Assembly (NCBI GenBank): GCA_014904985.1
Contig: MU128923.1
Coordinates: forward strand, 62,001-126,000
Direction of reading: 5' to 3'
Origin: Hydnum rufescens UP504
Taxonomy: Eukaryota > Basidiomycota > Agaricomycetes > Cantharellales > Hydnaceae
DNA length: 64,000 bases
The notes under the pieces are model-generated. The model was given only the letters and a program-made list of their open reading frames with translations. It did no database searches and was not told the origin of the DNA. How positions within the stretch are numbered: the first letter of the stretch is position 1; every line of letters starts with the position of its first letter. Of the stretch, positions 38,540-50,800 are shown piece after piece. A program made the translations under genes and the position numbers.

Positions 38540-38611
38540 GGCTACCCCCGGCGTTTGAACCCGGAATTTGGACTAGGAAATTAGCAAGTCACAACTTGAG
38601 CAACAGGAGTC
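38540..38611 (-). other. tRNA-like sequence, probably a relic
   Basis: On the minus strand a CAAG/CTTG stem, an AATTT/AAATT stem and a CCGGGTTCAAAC arm lie in tRNA order. There is almost no variable loop, base 53:61 would be G:G, and the acceptor ends pair poorly. It could be a tRNA pseudogene or part of a tRNA-derived SINE. Confidence 0.3.
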
Positions 38612-38944
38612 ATTTGAATCGCAGCCTTGTTCCACGTGGGCGCCGACGTCATGCATTACTTGAAACGCTGGCTATTCCAACGCCGAATGCAAAAGCTCGG
38701 ATCATAAAATAACGTTAGGCTGCGGGTCAATGCGATCAAGACGGATGCAAACATCCGCAAGGGCGAAGCAAATGGAAATATTTTTCGAATGTGACTCGTA
38801 GCCACGCCACAATAGTTGTAAGCGAAATTCGGTTCTGCTTGCTTAGGAAGAGTGGCAATCTACCGCCGCCGACGCTTGAATTACACCGGGGGCGAAATAC
38901 AAGGACAGGTCGAGAGATTACATCCCGAAATCTAGCATGCTTTT

Positions 38945-40449
38945 TCATTCAAGGACTATGTATTTGCGCAGATGAGGCGGGACCTCTAGCCCCTTTGAGG
39001 CTAGCCATTTTCGAGAGAACAATCGAGTTTGGTACCTATGATTGCTTTATTCAGAATAACCAGAGAAATATAAGTTAATATCAAGACATACCTGTAAGCA
39101 CCATCGCACAGAATAGTTACGACCGTTTTGCCTGAAAGTAACGCCTAATTGACATAATTCCAATGACAATGGATACATAACGATTCATACCTGGACCCAT
39201 CTCCTTTGCAAGTTGATACGCCGCCACTACATTCAGTGCAGAGCTAGCTCCGAGATATAACCCTTCTTCGTCCAACAGCCGATATACCATTTCGATAGAT
39301 TGTGAATCAGGAATAGTCATCGAACCAGATAGGTGACTAATTTCCGTAGACAGATTTTGAGTTACGCGACCTTGACCGATTCCTGATGTGTTCAGAGTTA
39401 AGAGGCTATAAAGGAAACAAACACAAATCAATACAGCGGGAATGAACTACGGACCTTCGGTGATGGAGCCCCCAGCCCGCTCCAAGAGTTTGCCTCCGCT
39501 GCTGATATAACTGTGAAGCACGCTACCGGGAGGATCGGCAAGCCAGCTCTCAACTACCTTATTCTCCTTGGTGGCTTGTTCACGCAGGTATCGTGCCGTC
39601 CCAGCGAGTGTCCCTCCTGTTCCGGTGGCGCAAATAAAGGCATCAAGCGAGCCGCCTGTTTGTTCCCAAATTTCCGGACCCGTCGTCTCATAATGAGCTC
39701 GTGTATTCGCGATATTGTCGAATTGATCAGTCCAGACGGCATTAGGCTGGGACTCGGCGAAACGTTTTGCCTGATGATTGTAATTTTCGGGATTTTGGAA
39801 CGCCACGGCTGGGAAGGAAGATAAGGCCTCAATACTAATGGGGACCAGAGCAGGGATGGCAAGAGCAGACCAGGTACGGGCCTAACATCTGCACCAAGCA
39901 TACGAAGGAGATCTATCTTCTCCTGACTCTACAAGTACAACTGTCAGATGGAAATAAGCCGTTCAACAATTCGGCAGCAGGACGCACTTGGGTGTTTGGC
40001 ATATAGATTACACATTTATACCCGCGGGACCTACAGACATGAGCGAGACCAATTCCTGTATTTCCAGCGGTTCCTTCGACAACTGTGCCGCCAGGCTTTA
40101 ATCTAGTAACTTTCCTATTCAGAAAAACGGTATCAGAGCGGTTGAGTGTGTATGCGAACTCACAGCCTCTTCTCCTCTGCATCTTTGATCACATAAAGAG
40201 CTGCTCTATCTTTAACACTACCCCCCGGATTTTGGAACTCTGCTTTGCCAAGGATAACACTACCAGTCTCTTTGGATAATTTTTCTAGTTTGATCTAGCG
40301 GACTGCTGTCAAGCCCCAAGCTCTGAACACCAGATGACAAAAAGACCAAGCCAAACCAGAGGTGTGTTCCCAATAGCCCCAGTGAAACCATTGACAGAGC
40401 TTGCAGTTGAGAAACCCCTTCGGATTACTCTAAGATGGGAGAGCAACAT
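38945..40449 (-). CDS. Cysteine synthase-like PLP enzyme, mitochondrial type
   Basis: Starts [18 protein letters not shown], an Arg-rich amphipathic leader typical of mitochondrial import. The catalytic fold-type II sequence follows: GAIGNTPL, then [16 protein letters not shown] with the PLP lysine, [15 protein letters not shown] (substrate loop) and [17 protein letters not shown] (phosphate loop). The end is [15 protein letters not shown]... with a TGA at 38945. The GTAGNTGI form, rather than TSGNTGI, resembles the yeast mitochondrial Mcy1 group more than cytosolic O-acetylserine sulfhydrylase. Several short introns are needed, including GTTTGG...GCTAG after GNTPL and GTATGT...ATAG after DGAYR. 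The expected reaction is cysteine formation from O-acetylserine and sulfide, though Mcy1-type enzymes are less well defined. Confidence 0.88.
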
Positions 40450-40675
40450 TTGACTCCAAAACCGGAGTCCGCCGCGCGACTAGGCAACTGACTTTCGAGC
40501 TCTCAACCTTCCTTCTGTTTGAACTTTTCTTCCCTACCCCCTCTTCACCACTTCCTAAGTGTAGTGATCCTACAACGCGTACCCCGCGCACACTCCCGTG
40601 CCATCTCACAATCCCCCGTATCAATTCAATCGACCTTGAACAAAATTCGTTGATTTTTCACGACTGTCACGAAAC

Positions 40676-41635
<960 letters not shown>

Positions 41636-42523
41636 GAAGGGATGGTTCGTTGTGATCCGGCTTTATTTTTCTATCTCGTACATGGCTCCTGTCCCTATCT
41701 CACTTTCTATACCCCTTTCCGCTCCCATTAAGACCTACTTGCGCCATCCCGTTAGTGCTACTAACGCTTACTAGCCTACTCGAAACACTTGGTTTTTTTT
41801 TTTTTAGCGCGGATCCTCAACATACCGCAGTCCCTTTTTTTTCTCCTTTTTGATTTCTGTCCCACTCTTGCCTTGGTTTCGTCTATCCGCCCCCATCAGT
41901 CTTTCTCTTTCTCGTGTCGTATATTGAATATCGCATGCCAACGAGCTCTGATTATTCCATCGATGATGCGTGAGCCATACGATCGATCGACCCTTGATTT
42001 GACATAGCCTGGACAACACAAGAGGAAAGAGATCAAATAAAGCGGAGCAAATAAGCGACTCTACGGGGGTATATTGCCTGGGGCCCCCAAGTAAGGCCAT
42101 GACGCAATGCTCAATCCAAACGCCTCCGGGTTTGAATAGGGGTATGAGCGCTTGTAGTAGCATACCAAAACATCCGTAACATTGAAAAGCAAAGATCAAT
42201 TGCAAAGGAAGCTATCGGGATTCTCAGATGTCAAACAGGAAAAAAGCATGCGGAGGAAGGAATACTATTCGGTATTCCGAGTTCTGCATGTCTCGTGATT
42301 GATGAAGGCTGTGGTGGCCTCGAGCCCCGCCCTGCGGTGGATCATGCGGATCCATGGTCTTGACCCTGGAGCGGTGGCTTGTTCTATGCCGTGCACTTGC
42401 GTAGGATTGCCTAGTGGAGGGGGAGCTTGCCGATAACGGCAATACTAGTGGCTCGAACGTGCAAAATGGGAGACATAACCTGGCGGAAAGAAAGTCTCGC
42501 GTACGGCACTAGGAAAGGAAGGG
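41636..42523. other. 3' region of ARF6 and intergenic
   Basis: Holds a T-rich stretch near 41,790-41,850. No gene supported; minus-strand frames at 41,804-42,205 and 42,224-42,442 could be exons of the uncertain gene next door. Confidence 0.4.
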
Positions 42524-43000
42524 TCAAGATCCGGATTTCATTTGATAAACAGGCTCATCGCATACCTGAGTTATTGTAAATAAATAATATGATACAAGCC
42601 GATGACTACCAGTGAATAAACGTTTACATTGCGTGCGTACCTCTTTGGCGTACTGCCTCTCTTCTTCAGGTACCGCCCCTGCACAACTGGCCTGACGATC
42701 CACCCCCCTTTCGCTTCTGGAATTGAGGGGCGTCTCGCCACAGTGCCTCTGATACATATCACAAATCAAACGTGCACCGGAAATAGGAAACCTGTTCTAA
42801 TTCATAGGAACCTACCTTCTTGGAAAATACAGCCGTCCTGTCCCCCCGCGGGCAATAGGGTAAGTAGACTCTACGAGTGCCAGTACTCCGAGTGATAAAA
42901 AAAATCGGGTCGGGTGGGAAAGATGATAGGGCTAGAGAGCCCGTGGAGATCGTTACGAAATAAATGGATAGCGGCTGTACGTCGAGTGGGGCGGCTGCAT
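42524..43000 (-). CDS. Possible small spliced gene, uncertain
   Basis: Minus-strand exons can be joined from ATG at 43000 (MQPPHSTYSRYPFIS), through STGTRRVYLPYCPRGDR and a charged exon with EEERQYAKE, to a stop at 42524. Introns are short, with GTAACG, GTAGGT and GTACGC donors; the first acceptor (GAG) is weak. The product would be under 100 residues, basic and disordered. No homology recognised. It could instead be the 5' part of a longer gene, or not a gene at all. Confidence 0.3.
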
Positions 43001-44888
43001 TGCGTCCGGTGGTGGCTTGCTTGCTCGGCCTCGACCTCCTTTTTGTTTTGTGGTTTAGGTTCTTTCCTGGAGACTACAGGCCGTTGAAAGCAATTATTGT
43101 TGCGATTATTGGTAAGTGTTGGGAGGATTATCTGATAATTTGCAATCGAAATCACGTCCCGATAGAAATAAGGGAGTTTCTTGAGGCCAGCTGCGTTGGT
43201 GAGTCAGTGATGGAGGAGAATTGGGAGTGGCGAAATTGCAATATGCCCATTTGGGTTATTTGACATCCGTGCGAGCGTTTAGAGTAGACAAAAACTTTTG
43301 GCCCCGGAGTTATGCTGTGGATGCATTCGACTGTGCGTCCTGGGAAATGGAGGGTATTCTCGGTACACCGCTTCCGTGAAATCGAGACCCACATGTATAT
43401 CGTCAGCGGTCACAGGATCGGGAACGTATTAGTTTGACCTACTTTGGCGTTGGAAAACTGGCGGGGGGTTAAAGGTGAGAGACTTCCTTGAGAGAATCGA
43501 GGCAGCCGATTGGCTTATTTTCCCATTCGATTGTGTTGAGAGGGAAGGTTCCGTGGGGTAGACTATATGCGATCCGATCCAGATTAACAAAATGGCGCCG
43601 ACAGAGATGGGCCGACAAAATATTCAAATGATAGGAAGCAAGTCCCGACGCTCAGAGCTGCCATTCAAAGGGGGAGTGTCGGGTCTCCCACGACGGCACG
43701 CAGGAAGAGTAATTGAGGGTGCCGTGTGGACGAGAGAAGGACGGAGGACGGGAAATTAGGTTTCTCAGTACAAGCCGGAATGATTTGCAGAGGGACTTGT
43801 GCTTTTGGTCCAAGGCTATAATCATCGGTGGCGAGAGGTATCCCACTCCCGGCTTCAAGAATGGATTTTGTTCGGGGCTTGGTTTTGTTTCGGGGTGGTT
43901 TGATGGATTACCATAACAGGGTATGAGCCCGATGGCAATTGCAGAAAGATCACGCGGGTGGATATTAATTGAGGAGGGCTACTATTCGGAAAAGGCAATG
44001 TAGATAAGTCTTCAATTGTGAGTTGAATTTCCTTTAGCAATTACTTTGTGAAACCGAATGGGGCAGGAGAGAATTGAGGGCCGTGTAATGGAGGAGCGGC
44101 GCACGATCGACGCCATTTTGGTTGCTTATTTATAACGTTTTCGAGAGGTTTTCTTTCTCACCTTTCCCTCCTTCGTTTAACTTGCAGACTTATTTTTTCC
44201 TATTTCCGGACTGGAATGTCGGATTGGGTGACGTATGTCCGAGGAGGAGGCAGGAGGTGGTAAGCGAGAGTAGACGTGCTGACGCGTCTTGGTGGCTTGG
44301 AGGCTTGCCCAAAGGGCTATCCAGGTCGGCGGTGGAGGCTAATTTCACTGAAGTCAATGCGATGCGCGCTTATGTGCAAAGTTATCTTATCCAGCCTCTG
44401 ATATCCCCAAGATCCGGTGTTGGAGCGGCGTTCTCGGGGGGCTGAGTCGTACTGGCTACCCTGGGCCCCCTCATCATCTCCGTGCACACATACCTCCTCC
44501 CAGCAGCTCATGAACATTAGCACTTCGTCTCAGAGGGGACGACTCCCCCACCCGGTATCTAAATGTATATGGTAGAGACGGAGATTGTTGGTGAATAGAT
44601 GCCTAAAAGGGAGATGTGGAATTCGGGGGAGAGGCGTGGAGAACGCCCTCCTGGACCCGCTCCCAACGTGCACAGAGAGAATAGAGCTGAAGAACGCGAG
44701 CAGTAGCGCCCGTAGACATCGTCGGCGGAAAAGAGCGGAATCAATTTATAGCACACAGCCCTGAGCGCCGGTTTCCCGGGGACAGGGCCCGGCCCAAACA
44801 GTGAAATATAGAATAAACATAAATTCAAGGCCAATTTCCATAAAACAAGCTCTAATCACCCTTGTCTCTCCTCCCAACTCCATTCCCT
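43001..44888. other. Long upstream region of the CSL gene
   Basis: Nearly 1.9 kb without a supported gene. A tatttataac TATA-like sequence lies at about 44,128, and pyrimidine-rich stretches follow at 44,150-44,200. A long 5' leader or regulatory region of the transcription factor gene is plausible. Confidence 0.45.
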
Positions 44889-47861
44889 ATGCTTGTCTCC
44901 AACGACCACCACCATTGGTCCTCACAAGTCTCTGCGTCGGGGCCCACCTCCGTCGCTGCCCCCTCTAGCGCTGGCAACAACTCCAGCACACAGCCTAGAC
45001 GCGTCGATCAGGCCACACACCCCGACTGGGACCTCTCAGAGCTCTTCCAGTCTGCCATAGACCCCCGCAACCTCCCCGCTGGCGGCTTCGCTCCTCCCCA
45101 TCACTATCCCGACGCCGAGTTTGAGCACCAGCCGTCTCTCCCAGTCCAATATAACCGTCCCGAATTCCTAGAACACGGCTACGACCTCTTCAATGCCGCC
45201 CCCAGCTCCTTCGCCCCAAATAGGCATTTTAACGAGCCCCAGCGCCGGCAGACTGATGCCTTCCCGTATCCTTCCTATAACTCACCAGTCCCCGCTTCTC
45301 TTGGGTCGGTCCCAGAAGATTCTGTCGTCCCCCACCCACCCCATTCCCCATTTCACGCCCCGGGTACTATTTCGCCTGGCGCTCTCGCCGCCGGCGAACG
45401 TCATCCGGCTCAGCCCAGCTTTGCAGAACTCATGGACCGTCATCCTCAAGGCAACTCCTTCTACGCCCCTAGAAATGGCCTCCACAGGCAGCATTCGTAT
45501 CCTTTCCCGTCAGACCCTTCCTCCTCTGCAGCGACAACATCCATGCCACGTCAGTTTGACAGCCCGTACCCCCCTAATTACCAACCCATCAGACCCTCTT
45601 TCCTGGACACCCATATTAATAGGTGCATTTTTAGCTTTTTTTTTCCCCCTTTTGGCACCCCATCTGATCAAAATCTGTAGCCCGTATCTGAATCAATACA
45701 TTCACGCCTCAAACCGTCTCGCCGCAGGCGAGCAAACTGTCATTGTCATGTCCAGTCGCGTGGCTCAAAAAAGTTACGGAAATGAAAAACGGTCAGTGTA
45801 TCTTCATGTCGTTCCCTTCCCCCCCAAGTCCTCACCCCTCACCATCCTAGATTCCTTTGTCCTCCCCCCACCGCCGTCTTACTTGGCCATAGCTGGTGGT
45901 CTGACTCACGAGGTTCTGATGGGGGTCGTCCTTCGTCTACCCAAGTTACCATCTCCATTAGCGGAGAGGCCGGTGCTTCTGACGGCACTCTAGAATGGTC
46001 TACCCCCGCTGGCAAACCCATCGACCATAGCGAAGACTACGCAGACGAATCTGCAGCACGCATTGGCCGCTGCGTTGGCAAACAGCTTTTCATATCCGAC
46101 GTTGACGAACGCAAGAAACGGGTGGAAGCACTCGTCAAGATCAACATCGCCGCACAGCACGGTGATCGTCTAGAAGAACACGTGGTCGGGACTTTTTCAA
46201 GTCGCCCCATAAAAGTCATTAGCAAGCCTAGCAAGAAGCGACAGAGCGCCAAGAACCTAGAACGTACGTTGATGGTGGTCTGCTCGGCTGTTCCGAACCT
46301 CTCTCTGACGTATTTCCTCCAGTCTGCATCAATCACGGATCTACAGTATCCCTGTTTCACCGGCTACGCTCCCAGACGGTTTCCACAAAATATCTCTGTG
46401 TCTCTGGCTCAGGAGCCTCTTTCAAGGGCTCAGATGGCGCTGCACTACCTGGTCTAGACATCCGTCAGCGCGTAACCGCCCCCTCCTTTGTTGCAAAAAC
46501 GGCCAGTTGGGACATGTTCATCATTTACATTGTAGACGTCAACAGACCCACCAGCACTCCCGACTCGGCCGTCCCCCCTCCCTTCCAACCCGATTATCCC
46601 CCACCCCCTCCGAACGCCATCCCCTGCTCACCCGATAATTCGTCAACTCCCATTTACTACAACCAAACTGTGGTACTACAATGCTTAACATCTGGAGTCG
46701 TCAGCCCCGTCCTCATCATCCGAAAAGTCGACCACTCTACCGTCGTAGTTGGAGGAGGACTCGCAGAATCTACCAAAGGCGTACCTGATCACCACTGCAT
46801 ACCTGGTGAAGTGTGCGGTGATCCTGTCTCGCAGCTGCACAAGATCGCGTTCGAAGTGTACGAACCTAGTCTCAGCGCGATGAATCATGAAAATCCCGGT
46901 GGTCCTGGGTTTTCCGGAGCTTTCTTGTCATGTATGGGCGAGAAAGTGAACACGTACCGGCCTGTGGATGTCCGACAGTGGAACGGATCTGGAAACGGTT
47001 CGCCCGAGCGCAGCGTCTCTGGTTCACCACTCACTTCGAACTCTACGTTGACGAGTAAAGCGAGCTCACCCGATCCCCCGTACTTTCCCCCGCCTCACAT
47101 GCAAAACTCGAATATCTCTTCGAATGGGCACAACAACGCATCCCCTCTCTTATCTGACTCGTTCGAGTTCATGGGAGATAATGGCGGCCGGATCCGACGA
47201 AAACGAGGATCACTCACTCACGGTGTCCCACCCAGTGTAGCCGCCAAATCACCAGTATCGCGTGGGGGGAGACGACGAGTAGATTCTGTCAGCAGCATCA
47301 GCTCGCGAACCTCTGGAGATGGTGGAGGCGGTATTTCTGGCGCCTTGTGGTCAATTGATATCGGTGAGACGGCAGTCTGGACTATTGTAGGCACTGGTGA
47401 GTTTTGAGACGCTGTGTCGGACGTTCGTGTGCTCTGAAACTGATCCATGCCATGCGATAGATCAAGTGCGCTATAATTTCTTCGTCCCACCCACCGTGCG
47501 TGAAGGTGGGAGGACCCTGCACCTCCCTCAGACGCCTGTAACGCCAGCCCTCATGGTGCACAAGTGCATTTCGAGCGATCATCCCAACTCGAACTCGTCT
47601 AACGCTGTCGTATCGTTACACGGAGAGAACTTCTCCAAGAGTGACCCACCGCTAGTCTTCTTCGGGACTGAGCAGAGTCAACTTGTCGAAGTGCGGTCTT
47701 CTGAGCTGTTGGTCTGCAGACCACCAGCTCACAACAATCCGTCATCTTCCTCTCCCTCATCACCCTTGGATGGTGGGGCAGGACAGAACGGGGGTCGAAG
47801 ACCCGTCATTCTTGTTCGGAGCGACGGCGTCGTATATCCGACTTCCATCCTATACCCTTAG
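44889..47861 (+). CDS. CSL (CBF1/Su(H)/LAG-1) family transcription factor
   Basis: Five exons (44889-45622, 45681-45791, 45851-46263, 46323-47396, 47461-47861) sum to 2,733 nt, or 910 residues, with no frame error. The first ~250 residues are Pro/Ser-rich and disordered. The LAG1 N-terminal Rel-like domain follows: VAQKSYGNEKRFLCPPP, then GHSWW and QVTISISGE. The beta-trefoil has LCINHGSTVSLFHRLRSQTV and STKYL, the DNA-contact motif, and later FIIYIV. A long insertion rich in Ser/Pro lies at about 640-790, and a C-terminal IPT/TIG-like part ends in PVILVRSDG. Fission-yeast homologues are Cbf11 and Cbf12, regulators of cell cycle, adhesion and lipid genes. The start is the first ATG in the frame. 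The insertion and long tails are typical of fungal members. Confidence 0.93.
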
Positions 47862-50800
47862 ACATTGGGACGACTGCGAGTTGTGATTTGGGCACTGCGA
47901 TGACACGACCGGGCGCCATGACTGATCACTAATCATTTGCTCATGATCGTCCTTAACTCCTTTTGGTGGCCCTCCGGCACGCCAAGCAACGTCCCTTGCT
48001 TGTCCGCTCGCTCCACCCCCTCCATCTTATCTACCTCTCTCCCATCGATCTCTCTTGGATCCATACACAAGATCTATCATTCCGGTTTTCGCTATTGTCT
48101 TGTTGTTTGTCATCTCAAACGCCGCCATCACACATACCTCGCATGCACCCCTTGACTCAAAACTCCGCTCTTCATAATTTACTTATTGAAAGAAAACTGC
48201 ACCCTGACTATCACTATACTGTTCCTGCTCTTTCCTCCCGCTCTGTTTGGTTTGGTTTGCTCTTGCTATTGCGCGATATCTCTATTTCTTTTGTCCTCGT
48301 CGATCGTCTCGTCTGTAGAATTTTGGCCACCTCTCGTGTTTGCTTTCTTGGGTGATTGCTCCGTTGAATCTGACTATCTTTGCTCGATTTGCTCGCTACT
48401 ATTTTTCTTTACATTGTTCTGGTGCTGTATTCGTGAAGTACAAGAATTAAAAACAGCTTGCAAGCGACAGAACCAATTCGCGAAGTTGGATAAATGATCT
48501 CCAAGGTACGGGCCACGTTCGCCTGGGGCGAATATGGCCGTTGAGATTATAGATAAATGGTTACGGTATCCCAACCGTGCTCATTACGGTATCGTCGAGG
48601 AATTTGAACAATGGGTGGGTGAATCATGAACGTCAACCTTCTAATGCCACTTCCCAAAGCAGATGAACTTCTTCTGCGAGCAACACACACAACCGTCAAG
48701 TTGGCTATAGGCCTAGCCGCAGTGAGTTATTCGCGAAGCTGAGTGCTGAGTAATAATATATCATCATTGCACGTGTATTCATCGTACAACTCCTCGCACT
48801 TGCCATGACCGTAGTTGCTACAGCTTGCCAGCCGTAATTCCCCTTGATTCAACCAAACCGCACCCCTCCGGCCTCATTTCCGCCTCCCTTCGGCGAGCAT
48901 GCACCTATCACGGTAGGGATAACAGTCCCCATGAAATTTAATAACAAAGCAACGTGTATGCCGTGGTCGGCACGGCGATCTAGCCAGGGGGTGACTCCCC
49001 TCCTCCCCGTGACCCCCTACAAGCGACCTATGGCTGATGGCCGAGGGCCACTTGCGTATCTGAATATCGCATTTTTTTTAAATCTTTTCAACACCCCCTT
49101 CCTTCGCCTTGGTGGACCATGCTTACCATTCAAGTTTGCCGAATACTCAAGCCGAAAACCCTTGGCCAACGGCCTGCTCCGATACACAATGGAGGATTTC
49201 ATCTGGCCCCATCATTTTCATATTATCCTTTGATGTCTCTCTGACTTGACGCTGGAAGGTACAACAGCTCCTGCGTTTCCTTTCATTCTGATATTTGATA
49301 GACCTGAAATGGGATCTATCATAAGTAAGCGTGGATAATTTCCTGCGAATGACAATACTTTCCCTTATTTACAGTCATTCATATTACACCAGCCGGTACG
49401 GTAGAGTAGTAATCAACATGCCCCCAACACATCAACCTCCTCTAGCTATTGTGTCAGCTCCCATCCTGGCGTGCCGTTGTATCTGGATGCGAAGCTTCTG
49501 CCGCTCGCCTCGTCGCCGTGGGTTTAATCTCCCCCCCGAGTGTTAAAACGAAGGAATGGTTTCCTGTTTCACCTCGGTATCTCGTTATAGCCGCGTCCAG
49601 CCCCCCCCCCCTTCCCTGGCCATTATTGAAATCGAGGAAAACCCCTCAATTTCTGGAAAAGAAACATGGGCCGATCTCTGCCTTTGTACAGTGAAATAGG
49701 CCGGCAAACGCTTGGGGTATGACGATGCCAGTGGCGGCAACCACATAATTGATGCGATTGTCTGAAATGAAGCAGCTGGGGCGTAAGGGATAACGATATG
49801 CATGGTGTGGCGTCACCGGCGGTCTTTGGTTAATCATTCATTGGCCTTATATGCATGCACAGTTCCTTTATTTTTTTGGGGCAATTTTTTTCTTTCCTCT
49901 TTCTTTTTTTCTTTTTTTTTTGGGGCGGTCATTGCGTCTAGGCACCATTGAGAGCATTGCTCGATATCTCTGCCTAAAATGCCGCCGCATCTGTTCGGTA
50001 ACCCAACATCTCCACCTCCACTTTCCCCTCTTTACAGAAAAAAAAATTGAAAGCTATCCTCCATTGCAAGGCCCCGTTGATGTTCCCAGTCCGACAAACG
50101 CTCATACAACCTAATTATCTAGTCCCCCTTCCGATACCCTCCGATATCTAACGGCGCGATACTACTATCCAGTTTAGTACTCCGGTTCAGGGTGCATTTG
50201 ATCGCCAGATTACCATATTTAATCAATCTTGGCGGTCAGTTGGGTACGACGCAACTGTACTCTGTAGAACGGCCTCTGGAGCTTTTCCCCACGTTCGTCG
50301 TCGTTATACGTTATAATAATTCCCCCACATCCCACATACTCTCTGCTTCTCTCTTACGGAAGTGGTCGTATATTACATGGACGGTAAATCAGGTGTGATA
50401 TAAATCTGTCTGGGCCACGTTGAGATCCACGCATGTACAGAGCCGCTGAAGTACACGTGTTTTTTTTATTTTATTTTTATATTGTATTTTCGTTTCGAGG
50501 GGGGGGGCGCACGAGCGTTAGCGGGGAATATGTCCTTCATTAGTGTAAAGCGAGGAGAAAGACCCTGAGCCGCCCGTAATTATCGCACTTTGTCGTATTG
50601 GGGGGGATAGCTCCTTTCAAAGGGATAGGGGCTGATTATTTGACTGCCTCTCCCCCCTCAGGGAGCGTTGATAGGTAGAAAAGCCCAAATGCGACGCGAG
50701 TTACTTTACTTTTTTCTTTTTCTGGCAGAGATTTCGATTATTCCAGTTTATGTTTAGGGGGGGGAGGTGGGGCACCAGTATTGGACAAGGGCTAAGGATT

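Noticed and set aside
45841..45960. A frameshift in the CSL gene after RFLCPPP
   Set aside because: Recounting the run of six C residues keeps the frame open into GHSWW, so the gene is intact.
48844..49233. A 129-codon frame in the gene desert
   Set aside because: No recognisable motif and flanked by simple-sequence tracts.
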